From positions 124,001-188,000 of the forward strand of contig NZ_FNRI01000003.1 of assembly GCF_900107675.1 (NCBI RefSeq): a stretch of 64,000 bases of DNA. The letters run 5' to 3'. The translations under genes were made by a program, and so were the position numbers. Positions 17,349 through 26,454 of the stretch are shown in pieces (position 1 is the first letter of the stretch; each line of letters begins with the position of its first letter). This stretch comes from Alistipes timonensis JC136. GTDB taxonomy: Bacteria; Bacteroidota; Bacteroidia; Bacteroidales; Rikenellaceae. The notes beneath the pieces were generated by a model. That model did not search any database, was not told the DNA's origin, and worked only from the letters and a program-made list of their open reading frames with translations.

Positions 17349-20300
17349 TCGTTGAAATCCGTATTCCGCGCCATGTCCTTCACGGCCGTTTCCGCACTTT
17401 CGGGCGTTGCATCCGGATGACGAAGCCGCAGGAAGAAGAGTTTGAACCGGTTGGCCATCTTGATAAGCACCGGGAAGCACGTCAGGATGAAAAACGTCCC
17501 GAAGAGGATACCGTATCCGAGCGTAATGGCCATGGGCAGGACGAAACGGGCGTCGCTGCTGCCTTCGCGGATCAGCGGGAACAATCCGGCCGTCGTCGTC
17601 AGCGACGTAAGTATAATGGGCCGGAAACGCGACCGGGCGGCCTCGACAATCGCCTCGTCGACCTTCATGGACAGTTTCAGACAATCGTTATAGCGGGAGA
17701 TGAAGACCACCGCGTCGTTGATAATCGTTCCCGAAAGAGCCACCATGCCCCAGATGGTCATCATCGAAAGCGGCACGCCCTCGATCCAGTGGCCCCAGAT
17801 CGCCGACATGCAGCCGACGGGGATCATCAGGACTACGAGCGACATTTGAAGCGTCGAACGCAGGTAGATGACCAATATCATGACGATGACGAACAAAGCG
17901 ATCATATAGAAACCCTTGATGGTCTGCATTTCGTCGCGCATGTCCTTCATCTGCCCCTGCTGCATGTAGGTAATGTCCGGATAGCGGGCGAGAATCTCGG
18001 GCAGGATATGCTGCTCGATCTCCTCCATGACAGGGATCACAGACGCCGAAGCGTCCTCCATATAGGCGTCGACACGAATCTCCTTCCGCCCGTTGTAGTG
18101 GTTGATCGAAAGGACGCTGCGCCCCAGATCCAGATCGCACAGTTCGCCGAGCGGATAGACGCCGTTCGACGTGCGGATCATCATTTTAACCAGATCGCCC
18201 ATCGTCCTGCGGTCCGTATCGGGGTAGCGGACGTAGAACCACACCTCGTCCTTGCCCTCCTGCAAACGCTGCGCGAGCGACCCGTAGAACGCCTCGCGCA
18301 CCTGCCCCATCACCTGCTGCTGGGTGAGCCCCAGGCTGTAAGCCACCGGTTTGAGCCGGACACGGACCTCCTGGCCGCCGAGCTGCGCATTGTCGATCAC
18401 GTTGTACAGCGCGTCGAGTTCGCGCAGGCGAGCCTGAAATTCGGAGCTCGCCCGTTCGAGCGTCTCCATGTCGTAGCCGAACAGACTGATCGAGACCTGC
18501 GCGCCGAAACGGTGTCCGGCGCCGATGGCGAACTTGTAGGCGGACGGAACCGTCCCCAGCTCTTTCGATATGCAGGCCTTGATCTCGTCCGTTCCGATCT
18601 CCGACTGGTCGAGACGCCGCAGGAAGACCACCACCGACCCGGCGTGGCTGCCCGTCTCGCTGCCCGAAAAAGCGGTTCCCGTACGCATGTTGATCAGTTT
18701 GATGAACGACGGTTCCCGGTAACGCTCCATCAGCATGGAGTCGACCCGCCAGACAACGGATTCGATGCGCTTGAGCTCAGCCGTCAGCTGGTCGTAATTC
18801 GTACCCGGCTTCATCGCCAGTTCGATGTTGAAGCTGTCTTCGTTCATCGACGGCAGGATCGTAAAGCCGATGCGGCCGCCGCCGATCAATCCGGCCGTCA
18901 GCAGAAAACAGGCGGCGAGCGACGACAACACGACCGACCGGTGTCCGAGAGCCCAGCGAACGAAAGGCAGATAGACCCGTTCGCACAGCGAGCGCATTCC
19001 CCGGTCGAATCCGCTGCGGATACGCCCGTAGAACGAAGTGGCCGAAGGCGGCGCCAGGACCTTGGCCGACGCACAGTGGGCCGGAAGCATGAACATACTC
19101 TCCAACAGGGAAAACAGCAGGCAGACGATAACGACCACCGCCATTTCGTACATCATTTCGAGATTGCCCTGGATGAAGAGAATCGGCAGAAACGCGACCA
19201 GCGTCGTCAACACGGAAACCAGCACGGCGGGCAGCACCTCCATCGTTCCCTCGACGGCCGCTTTCCGCGCCGGTAGCCCCTGCTGAAACCGCGTATAGAT
19301 ATTTTCGCTGATGACGATACCGTCGTCGACGAGGATTCCCACAATGAGGATCATGCCGAACACCGATATGAAATTCATGGTCAGCCCCATGAGCACCGCC
19401 ACGACGAACATGCTGAGGAAGGCCATCGGAATGCCCCACGCCACCCACACCGAGAGACGGAAGCTCAGGAAAAGCGACAAACACAGCACCACCAGCAGCA
19501 TACCGGCCAAACCGTTGCTGTACAAAATATTGAGCTGCCCGCGGAGCGTTTCGAGAAAATCGTGCATGAATTCGAGCCGGTAGCCGTTACCGCGCTCGTT
19601 GAACTCGCGGATGTAATCGTGCAGATAAGCGGAGATACGCTCCAAGTCCTCGGTCGCCAGGTTGTCGATACGGAACATGACGTTGCGCTCGCCGTCGACA
19701 TAGCTCGCCGTCGGAATGTCCTCGAAGATCATCCGTACGTCGGCCACGTCTCCCACACGGATCAGATCGCCGTTGGCATTGGCCCGCACCACGATCCGTT
19801 CCACGTCGGCGGCTGAAACCGACCGATAGCGCGAATTGATCTTGATCTCCTCCCTGGGATTTTTGATCTTGCCGCCGTAAATATCGAGGTTGTTGGCGGC
19901 AATGGCATTCTTGATCTCCGAGAAGCTCATGCCGTAACGCTGCAACACCTCTTCACGAACCTCGACGGACATCTCCATCCGTGTCGGATAGCCGATCAGC
20001 GTCACCTGCGAGATCAGGCCCGAACCCAGAAAGTCGTCCTCGATACGTTGCGCCGTGCGCTTCAACAGCATGATGTCCTCCGGCCCGCGTGTCTGGGTCA
20101 GAGCCAGAAATCCGGAAAGCGACGTAGTTTTGGTCTTGGTGATGACCGGATTCTCCGCCCCGGCGGGGAAATTCGAGATTTTGTCTATCGCGTTCTTGAT
20201 GTCGTTCAACACCACGTCGACATCGTAGTCAGTGCGGATGAGTATGGACACGAGCGACTGGTTCTCCATGGATTTGGAGCTGATCTCCTTGACTCCGACC

Positions 20301-20524
20301 ACGCCCCGCAGCGCATTTTCGACGAGCGTCGTCACGCCCTCCTCCATTTCCTTGGGCGTGGCGCCCTGATAGGTCACCGACACGGTGATCAGCCGGGACT
20401 CGGTGATCGGGAACGAAGCCTTGCGGATGGAAAACAAGGCTGCGATGCCGAAGACCAGCGTCAGGAATACCAACGCCTGCGCATAGAACGGATACCGAAC
20501 GAATGCAGTGATTACTTTCCGCAT
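17345..20524 (-). CDS. RND-family efflux pump, inner-membrane subunit
   Basis: This 1059-residue protein has normal length for AcrB-like pumps. Membrane segments flank two large periplasmic loops. TM4 carries the proton-relay pair D400-D401 in G-I-L-V-D-D-G-I-V-I-S-E-N, equivalent to AcrB D407/D408. The partner TM10 segment reads G-T-I-I-N-D-A-V-V-F-I-S. The porter-domain motif F-P-I-T-E-S-R-L-I-T-V-S-V opens the first loop. The subfamily resembles multidrug or lipid-type HAE pumps rather than heavy-metal CusA, since no methionine metal-site cluster is apparent. It starts 2 bases after the adaptor stop and overlaps TolC by 4 bases, so the tripartite pump is expressed as one unit. Confidence 0.92.
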   Translation of the reverse strand: MRKVITAFVRYPFYAQALVFLTLVFGIAALFSIRKASFPITESRLITVSVTYQGATPKEMEEGVTTLVENALRGVVGVKEISSKSMENQSLVSILIRTDYDVDVVLNDIKNAIDKISNFPAGAENPVITKTKTTSLSGFLALTQTRGPEDIMLLKRTAQRIEDDFLGSGLISQVTLIGYPTRMEMSVEVREEVLQRYGMSFSEIKNAIAANNLDIYGGKIKNPREEIKINSRYRSVSAADVERIVVRANANGDLIRVGDVADVRMIFEDIPTASYVDGERNVMFRIDNLATEDLERISAYLHDYIREFNERGNGYRLEFMHDFLETLRGQLNILYSNGLAGMLLVVLCLSLFLSFRLSVWVAWGIPMAFLSMFVVAVLMGLTMNFISVFGMILIVGILVDDGIVISENIYTRFQQGLPARKAAVEGTMEVLPAVLVSVLTTLVAFLPILFIQGNLEMMYEMAVVVIVCLLFSLLESMFMLPAHCASAKVLAPPSATSFYGRIRSGFDRGMRSLCERVYLPFVRWALGHRSVVLSSLAACFLLTAGLIGGGRIGFTILPSMNEDSFNIELAMKPGTNYDQLTAELKRIESVVWRVDSMLMERYREPSFIKLINMRTGTAFSGSETGSHAGSVVVFLRRLDQSEIGTDEIKACISKELGTVPSAYKFAIGAGHRFGAQVSISLFGYDMETLERASSEFQARLRELDALYNVIDNAQLGGQEVRVRLKPVAYSLGLTQQQVMGQVREAFYGSLAQRLQEGKDEVWFYVRYPDTDRRTMGDLVKMMIRTSNGVYPLGELCDLDLGRSVLSINHYNGRKEIRVDAYMEDASASVIPVMEEIEQHILPEILARYPDITYMQQGQMKDMRDEMQTIKGFYMIALFVIVMILVIYLRSTLQMSLVVLMIPVGCMSAIWGHWIEGVPLSMMTIWGMVALSGTIINDAVVFISRYNDCLKLSMKVDEAIVEAARSRFRPIILTSLTTTAGLFPLIREGSSDARFVLPMAITLGYGILFGTFFILTCFPVLIKMANRFKLFFLRLRHPDATPESAETAVKDMARNTDFNE

Positions 20525-20526
20525 GA

Positions 20527-21669
20527 CTATTCCGTTTTATCCGACGCCCGACGACCTTCCAGCAAACCGATCTCCATCCCGTCGGAAGGATTGACCAGCG
20601 ATTCGGCGACGACGAGCGTTCCGGGTTCCAGGCCGCGCAAATAGGCGTAATCCTCATCCACATAAACAACCTCGGCCGGCCGGGCGCGCAGGCGGCCGTC
20701 GACGCAGGCATAAACCGTATCGTCGGCGAAGAGCGCCTCGCGCGGCAGGCGCACAACCTCCCTGAGCCGGGCCGCGGCGATACGAACCCGGTAAAGCTGG
20801 CCCGAAATCAGGTTGCGGCCGGGAGTTTCGACCCGAATGTAGACCTTCACGCGCTGCGTGTTCTCATCCACAAACGGGGCGATGCGGGCGACCGTACCGC
20901 GAAAACCGCCCCGTTCGTCCTCCACCGTCACGGCGCTGCCGCAGGAAAAATAGCGCACATAATCGGGTTCGACGCCGGCTTCCAGTTCGAGCCGGTCGGT
21001 CTGGGTGATGGTGGCGATCTCGCCCCCGACGGAGGCGATGGCGCCGACCTCTTTGCTCACCGTCGAAAATACGCCGTCGAAAGGGGCGTAAACGGCGTAT
21101 TTGCGCAGATTGATCTCGGCCTGCCGAACTCCGTAGTATTCGGAAATGACATTCCGGACCGCCAGATAAACTTTCTCCTTCGCACTGTTGACCGCCGGAA
21201 GCGGCGGCAGGTCCTCATCGACGGAAAGTCGGTTGAAGAAGGCGCTCCACTTATCCGCCTCCTGCGGAAAGTCCACAGCCAGATCGGAAAGCTGCTGCGA
21301 AAGCAGGCTCATGTAACGGCTCCGGGCTGCCATCAGCGACGCGCGCGCGTCGTCGTCATAAAGCCGGACGAGCAGGTCCCCCTTCCGGAAACTCGTGCCT
21401 TCGCGCAGCGCGACCGGCCCTGCGACGATGCGGGCGCTGACCTCCGAGCTGAGCCGGACCGTCGCTCCGGCATGAACCTTCGCAAAACAGGAATAGGCGA
21501 CGTCGTAGTCCCGCAAGGCGACCGTATCGGCCCGGACGTGTACGACGCTCTTCTTCGCCTTGTTCTTCTCGGCGACCGGCTTGGTCACGACCATGTAGCG
21601 GTATACTCCAAAGGCTGCGATCAGAATGAAAGCGGCCAATGCCGCCTGCAATAATCGATGTTTCTTCAT
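20527..21669 (-). CDS. RND periplasmic adaptor (membrane fusion protein)
   Basis: This 380-residue protein has one N-terminal membrane anchor (about residues 7-28). It then shows the biotinyl-lipoyl half motif S-S-E-V-S-A-R-I-V-A-G-P-V, a helical hairpin (about 105-195), the second half motif Y-A-P-F-D-G-V-F-S-T-V, and a beta-barrel domain. It has no lipobox cysteine. It links the RND pump to the TolC channel across the periplasm. It begins 1 base from the end of the DUF4857-like gene upstream, tying the tripartite pump to the ABC transporter genes. Confidence 0.9.
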   Translation of the reverse strand: MKKHRLLQAALAAFILIAAFGVYRYMVVTKPVAEKNKAKKSVVHVRADTVALRDYDVAYSCFAKVHAGATVRLSSEVSARIVAGPVALREGTSFRKGDLLVRLYDDDARASLMAARSRYMSLLSQQLSDLAVDFPQEADKWSAFFNRLSVDEDLPPLPAVNSAKEKVYLAVRNVISEYYGVRQAEINLRKYAVYAPFDGVFSTVSKEVGAIASVGGEIATITQTDRLELEAGVEPDYVRYFSCGSAVTVEDERGGFRGTVARIAPFVDENTQRVKVYIRVETPGRNLISGQLYRVRIAAARLREVVRLPREALFADDTVYACVDGRLRARPAEVVYVDEDYAYLRGLEPGTLVVAESLVNPSDGMEIGLLEGRRASDKTE

Positions 21670-21670
21670 A

Positions 21671-22891
21671 TCAATATCTGTTCGGGAAAATTAACACGGC
21701 GATGAACCCGTAAATGCCGAACACGGCCGTCAAGGCCAGATCGACGAGATGGAATGCGCCCGTAAGCCGGCAGCGGTTGAGCCGTTTGACGACGACGAGC
21801 AGCAGCACGAAAAACAGATTGACGGGCCAGAACTGCCGTACCGGATTGGGAATGGGGATGAAATGCGCATATCCGGGCGTCAGCATGATGCGGAACGGGA
21901 ATATCCGCTCTTCGGCAGCGGCGGCCGGCGAATTGCGGTAGTTGTTCACTGCGATCGCGCAACGGTCGACAGGCTCGAAATCACGGTCGAGGACATACAT
22001 CGTACTGCTGTCCTGCCCAAGATTCTTGTACGAGCGGAAATAACGGTTGTAGGTCAGCATGAACCGGCCATTGTTCTTTCCGAGAGGCAGTTTTTTCAGC
22101 GTATAGTCGGTCAGCAGCGCATAAAGCTCGTTGTCGGGGGTGAAGATATGGCAGTAAATCTCCCCCGGCACGTGGCATTTAATCTGCTTGATCTCGAAAT
22201 CGTTGTCGATGGCCTTCACGCGCGGTGCGCCGTGGACCATCAGCAAATGAAACAGTTTGCCGCGGGCGTCGACCACGAAATAGCCGTCGTCGCGGGATTT
22301 GATCGTTGAAGGGATGCCGAAGATGTCCCGCGCCGGAGCACGGAACCCGGCTTCGCGCAGCGCCTCGTCGAAAATCCGGCTCTTCCGTGTATCGACGCTG
22401 TTCGTCGCCGCGTCGATGAACTCGATGCCCCGCCTGCCGATCCGGAAGAGGTCGTGCGGCAGATCGACGCCCGGATGTCCGGGACACGACTCGAACAGGG
22501 GAGCCAGCGCGAAGTCGAATCCGCGGTCCCCGATGAGCATCACGCGGCGCACGCTCCGCAGCACCTCCTGCGTGAGCGGCTCGCCCATGAGCGAGTCGGG
22601 CATCATGCCCAGCATCTTCAACTTGCGCGCATTGTCGAAAGGCAGCAACCGGGCATATTCATTCTCGGTCAGCGGATTGCCGCTCCGGTCGTAATATACC
22701 ATGCGGTTGGCTTGCCGGAGCGAATCGTACACCTCTTCGCTGAACACGAAATCGCGCTTCACTTCGCTGTAATAGAGCAGGCGCTTGCCCGCACGCTTCT
22801 CGAACCGGCTGCGAAACAGATCGGGCAGATAAAAGCCCAAAATCAGGATGGTGGTGAACACCAGCAGCACTCTTACAATTTTCGCCGTCAT
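21671..22891 (-). CDS. DUF4857-like membrane-anchored protein, copy 1
   Basis: This 406-residue protein has one N-terminal membrane segment (about 7-26), a large extracytoplasmic region, and two closely spaced C-terminal segments (about 345-402, F-F-V-L-L-L-V-V-V and V-F-G-I-Y-G-F-I-A-V-L-I-F-P). It resembles the Bacteroidetes DUF4857 family found beside ABC transporters; the function is unknown. The extracytoplasmic part has the conserved blocks D-L-F-R-I-G-R-R-G-I-E-F-I-D-A-A-T-N-S-V-D-T and Y-F-V-V-D-A-R-G-K-L-F-H-L, both repeated in its paralogue at 23578-24834. It is probably a substrate-handling or regulatory partner of the adjacent permease. Confidence 0.75.
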   Translation of the reverse strand: MTAKIVRVLLVFTTILILGFYLPDLFRSRFEKRAGKRLLYYSEVKRDFVFSEEVYDSLRQANRMVYYDRSGNPLTENEYARLLPFDNARKLKMLGMMPDSLMGEPLTQEVLRSVRRVMLIGDRGFDFALAPLFESCPGHPGVDLPHDLFRIGRRGIEFIDAATNSVDTRKSRIFDEALREAGFRAPARDIFGIPSTIKSRDDGYFVVDARGKLFHLLMVHGAPRVKAIDNDFEIKQIKCHVPGEIYCHIFTPDNELYALLTDYTLKKLPLGKNNGRFMLTYNRYFRSYKNLGQDSSTMYVLDRDFEPVDRCAIAVNNYRNSPAAAAEERIFPFRIMLTPGYAHFIPIPNPVRQFWPVNLFFVLLLVVVKRLNRCRLTGAFHLVDLALTAVFGIYGFIAVLIFPNRY

Positions 22892-22893
22892 AT

Positions 22894-23559
22894 CTACAAC
22901 TCTCCCTTATTGAACCGACGGGCCGTGAAGAGCACCGAGACACTCGAAACTCCCGTAAGAGCCGCGAGCACCGGCAGCAGCGTCTCCACGTTGCCGACAG
23001 CAAATTTTCTCATGAATACCGAAATCAGCAGATAGGCGACGATGAAATAGAAAAAGCGGAACTTTCCCACCGGTTCCATCGCGATCATCGCTATCCAGAA
23101 ATAGGCCGTCATGCCACCCAGCACCCACGGCATCATCGTCACCAGCGCCGCCCGAATTACCTCGGCGGGAAGGTATACGGCCGTCAGCCCCACGAACAGC
23201 AACAGGCAGCAGGCCAGAATCGCCGACAGCAGCAGAAAACCGTAAAGCACCATGCTGTAAACGACCCGGACCGGTCCGAGCGGCAGATGCAGCGAGAGTT
23301 TGATCCGCTTGTCGACCACCTCGGGCAAAAACTGCGACACCCCGATCAGCACGGCTGCGAACAGCGGCACGAAACGGAACAGCGCAAAAAACGCCTCCTT
23401 ATTGGTCAACAGCCGCGACAGGTAAAGCGGAGCGTCGCTGCGGATACCCCCGGCGACGCCGGCGAATATGCCGACCACGGCCGCAAGGCCCGCCACGAGC
23501 GCCACGAGCGCAAACCAGCGGGTTTTGATCCACTCCTTGTATATAAGATGCAAAGTCAT
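22894..23559 (-). CDS. ABC-2-like membrane permease, copy 1
   Basis: This 221-residue protein has about six membrane segments. Its start I-Y-K-E-W-I-K-T-R-W-F-A-L-V-A-L is nearly the same as that of the permease at 24837-25529, so the two are paralogues. The size and topology fit a half-size ABC-2 transmembrane subunit. It is 2 bases upstream of DUF4857-like copy 1 and shares the single ATPase gene at the head of the group. The two permeases may form a heterodimer. Confidence 0.75.
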   Translation of the reverse strand: MTLHLIYKEWIKTRWFALVALVAGLAAVVGIFAGVAGGIRSDAPLYLSRLLTNKEAFFALFRFVPLFAAVLIGVSQFLPEVVDKRIKLSLHLPLGPVRVVYSMVLYGFLLLSAILACCLLLFVGLTAVYLPAEVIRAALVTMMPWVLGGMTAYFWIAMIAMEPVGKFRFFYFIVAYLLISVFMRKFAVGNVETLLPVLAALTGVSSVSVLFTARRFNKGEL

Positions 23560-23577
23560 ATCTTTCAGCTATTAAAG

Positions 23578-24834
23578 TCAATTTACATTCGGGTTTCCGA
23601 GTCCCGGCATAACCAACACGCCCAAAAATCCGTAGATGCCGAACAACGCCACGATCACCAGATCGACGAGCACGAACGGGTCGTGCAGCGACTCCCGGCG
23701 GCGGCGTTTGATCGCGGCCATGATTCCGGTCAGACAAACGCTGACCAGCAGCCAGAGGAATCCGTCGGACCACGTAAAACGCAGCCCGTGCCAGGGCGTA
23801 AGGCGCACGGTAAAGGGGAACACGACTTGTTGCGCTTTATATTTCGCAGTCTGTTCATAGGTGCGGTTGCCCACCGTACAACTGTCGATCATCCGATAAT
23901 CGACATCCGTAACATAACAGGTCGTATGATCGTGATAGGCATAGACGAACTTGTTGAACAGCAGCATGCCGTGCATCGCCACCCGCATGGCGCGCGTATC
24001 GGGCAGCGGGAGCCGGCGGAAAGTATAGTCGCGTCCCATCCGGTACACTTCGCCCTTTTCGGTCAGCATCATGGCCAGGAATTCGGGCCGGTCGGCAAAA
24101 CTCAAATTACGCACAACGCATCCTTCCGGCAGTGCGATCCGCTCAACCTCAGGCTCTCCGCCGCACATGCCCATACGGAAAAGCCCTCCGCGGCTGTCGG
24201 TCATGAAATAACCCAGCGTCTCGGCGTCCGTACGGTCCGCGGGCGTCCATGTGCCCGACGCCGGAGAGACGAATCCCGCACCGGCGAGCGCACGGCGGAA
24301 AGCCGCCGTTTTCGCCGTATCGACCCGGTTCGAGGGCGCGTCGAGGAACTCAATCCCGCCACGGCCGAAACGGAACAGATCTTGCGTCCGGTAATCGTTC
24401 GAAACATAGGACAGCTTGTCCTTCAAATCGAGCAATCCGTAGTCCCGGCCTCCTCCGTCGCCGAAGTAGACCGTATAATCGTGCGCCGACACACGCTCAG
24501 GCGTGACGGCGACACCGCAGACGGTTTCAGGCAGACGCCCTTCGTAAATAAGCTGCGAAGCGTTTTCAAGCACGGCCAGCGTATCGGCCTGTTCGGGCGT
24601 GTAGGCGTTGCCCTTCGAATCCCGGATTTCGTACCGGATGCCGGACCTGTCGGACGGATCGTTGGAATAGATGCTTTTCGAGATGATGAAATCGCCCAGA
24701 ACTTCCGAATAGACGATTTTTTTGTAGTCGCCGTGCCACGATGCGGGAACCATGCGGTAGAACCCGGGCAACGCCATGGCGGCCGCGAATGCGGCGAACA
24801 GAACGGCGACGACGCGTATGATATTTCGGTACAT
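23578..24834 (-). CDS. DUF4857-like membrane-anchored protein, copy 2
   Basis: This 418-residue paralogue of the protein at 21671-22891 has the same plan: an N-terminal anchor (about 5-24), a large extracytoplasmic region and two C-terminal membrane segments. Shared blocks include D-L-F-R-F-G-R-G-G-I-E-F-L-D-A-P-S-N-R-V-D-T and Y-F-M-T-D-S-R-G-G-L-F-R-M. The C-terminus L-F-G-I-Y-G-F-L-G-V-L-V-M-P matches copy 1. It lies 2 bases after the permease of its module and 18 bases before the next, which is the widest gap in the ABC group. Function is unknown. Confidence 0.75.
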   Translation of the reverse strand: MYRNIIRVVAVLFAAFAAAMALPGFYRMVPASWHGDYKKIVYSEVLGDFIISKSIYSNDPSDRSGIRYEIRDSKGNAYTPEQADTLAVLENASQLIYEGRLPETVCGVAVTPERVSAHDYTVYFGDGGGRDYGLLDLKDKLSYVSNDYRTQDLFRFGRGGIEFLDAPSNRVDTAKTAAFRRALAGAGFVSPASGTWTPADRTDAETLGYFMTDSRGGLFRMGMCGGEPEVERIALPEGCVVRNLSFADRPEFLAMMLTEKGEVYRMGRDYTFRRLPLPDTRAMRVAMHGMLLFNKFVYAYHDHTTCYVTDVDYRMIDSCTVGNRTYEQTAKYKAQQVVFPFTVRLTPWHGLRFTWSDGFLWLLVSVCLTGIMAAIKRRRRESLHDPFVLVDLVIVALFGIYGFLGVLVMPGLGNPNVN

Positions 24835-24836
24835 GG

Positions 24837-25529
24837 CTATCGTTCTCCTTTACTGAAACGGTACGACGAATACAACAGCAACGGGAAAGATCCCGCAGCG
24901 ATCGCCAGCAGGGGAAGCGCCGACGAGAAATAGGACCCCGGAGCCTCTCCGCACACGACGAACGGAGAAATGAGATAATATCCCGTAACGGCATACAGCA
25001 ATGCACGCCAACGGTTCGGTTCGAGTGCGACCATGGCGATGAACCCGTAAACCGGATATGCCGCCAGCAGCCAGGGCAATACGGACTTCAACGCCGGAAG
25101 CGTAATCTCAGCCGGGAACAGAGCGGCGCTTTTCGCAACGAACAGCCCGTACAGCAGCGCATTGGAAACGGTGACCGCCGCAACGCCGTAGAGGGCCATG
25201 CCCAACACCAGCCGCGTATTGGCGACCGGCAGATGAAGCATCAGCCGGATACGCCGGTTCACAGTCTCCGGCAGGTATTGCGTGACGCCGACGCACGCGG
25301 CGATCAGCAGCGGCACGTAAAGCAACATGCGATAATAGATCAACGGCGGATTGTCGTACAGCACTTTGAGCATATAGGTCTTGGCCCCGAATCGTTCCAT
25401 GCCGTTCTCCACCCGGATGAAAACGTAAAAGACCGTCGCCAAACCCAACACGAGCGCCGCAAGGTAAGTCCAGCGGGTCTTGATCCACTCCTTATAGAAA
25501 ATATGCCAAACTATCTTTCCCATCTGCAT
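24837..25529 (-). CDS. ABC-2-like membrane permease, copy 2
   Basis: This 230-residue protein has about six membrane segments and is paralogous to the permease at 22894-23559 (shared start F-Y-K-E-W-I-K-T-R-W-T-Y-L-A-A-L). Its ATG overlaps the ATPase stop codon by one base (TGATG), so the two are translationally coupled; Met3 is an alternative start. It is expected to form the membrane channel energised by the ATPase. No homology to a pump of known substrate is apparent to me. Confidence 0.78.
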   Translation of the reverse strand: MQMGKIVWHIFYKEWIKTRWTYLAALVLGLATVFYVFIRVENGMERFGAKTYMLKVLYDNPPLIYYRMLLYVPLLIAACVGVTQYLPETVNRRIRLMLHLPVANTRLVLGMALYGVAAVTVSNALLYGLFVAKSAALFPAEITLPALKSVLPWLLAAYPVYGFIAMVALEPNRWRALLYAVTGYYLISPFVVCGEAPGSYFSSALPLLAIAAGSFPLLLYSSYRFSKGER

Positions 25530-26422
25530 CAGTATTTACCCGTAAGTCCGATAAAGGCATCCTCCAAGGTGAGGTTTTCCCGCCGGAAGTTGACGAATCC
25601 GACGCCCCGGCTCTGCAAAAGCGCGACGATCTCCTCTTCAGAGGCATAGGTGTACAGCTCGCAATGGTTGTTCAGCCGTTCCAGATTGACGACCTCCGGC
25701 GCGCCCGAAAGGTCGAACGCCCCCTCGGCCTCGAAGAAGAACCCTTTGAAATCACGCTGGAAATTGGCCAGCGGTCCCTGATAGAGCACCCGGTTATAGT
25801 CCATGATCAGGATGTCGTCGATCAGCCGCTCCATATCCTGAATGATGTGCGAGGTGAGAAAAACCGTTTTGCCCCTCGACTTGGCGTATTCGCGCAGGTA
25901 GTCGATGAACAGACGCCGATACCCCGGGTCCAGTCCCAGCGAGAAATCGTCGAGGATCAGCAGGTCGGGGTCCTGGGCCAGAATAAGCCCCAAAGCCACC
26001 TGTGCACGCTGCCCGCACGACATGGTCGAGATTTTCTGCCGCGGGAGAATCTTCAGCCGGTTGATCAGGTTGAAATAGGCGTCGCGGTCCCATTTTTCAT
26101 AGAACCCCGAATAGAACTTCTCGATCTGGTGGACATTCATGAACGAATACTGAATATGTCCCTCGATCAGGTAACCGATGCGGGCCTTCGTCGCAGGCGA
26201 CAGGTTTTGCGTATCCTCACCGTAGATCAGACACCGACCCGAGCGGGGAGCCAGAAATCCGTTGAGGATATTGATCGTCGTACTCTTGCCCGCACCGTTC
26301 TTGCCCAGCAAGCCGAGAATACGACCTTCGCCGACCGAGATATTCAGGTTTTCGTAAACCAGTTTTTTGCCATAGTAGTGCGTCAGGTTACGGCACTCTA
26401 TTACATTTTTGCGTTCTTCCAT
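25529..26422 (-). CDS. ABC transporter ATP-binding protein
   Basis: This 297-residue protein has a complete nucleotide-binding domain. Walker A is G40-K-N-G-A-G-K-S-T48. The signature loop reads M134-S-C-G-Q138 rather than L-S-G-G-Q. Walker B is L154-L-I-L-D158 and the next residue is Asp159, where the catalytic glutamate normally stands. The D-loop L-G-L-D is present and the switch histidine lies in L-T-S-H-I-I. A C-terminal extension of about 70 residues follows. It is of the CcmA/drug-export type that works with ABC-2 permeases. The Glu to Asp change may lower hydrolysis but does not prove inactivity. It lies 32 bases after the PKD-like lipoprotein. Confidence 0.88.
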   Translation of the reverse strand: MEERKNVIECRNLTHYYGKKLVYENLNISVGEGRILGLLGKNGAGKSTTINILNGFLAPRSGRCLIYGEDTQNLSPATKARIGYLIEGHIQYSFMNVHQIEKFYSGFYEKWDRDAYFNLINRLKILPRQKISTMSCGQRAQVALGLILAQDPDLLILDDFSLGLDPGYRRLFIDYLREYAKSRGKTVFLTSHIIQDMERLIDDILIMDYNRVLYQGPLANFQRDFKGFFFEAEGAFDLSGAPEVVNLERLNNHCELYTYASEEEIVALLQSRGVGFVNFRRENLTLEDAFIGLTGKY

Positions 26423-26454
26423 CAGGAATGATTAAAAGATTAGTAATTTTCGGA

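Noticed and set aside
17349..17684. N-terminal extension of the TolC-type gene
   Set aside because: It overlaps the RND pump gene. A signal peptide begins exactly at ATG 17348, with a 4-base coupled overlap.
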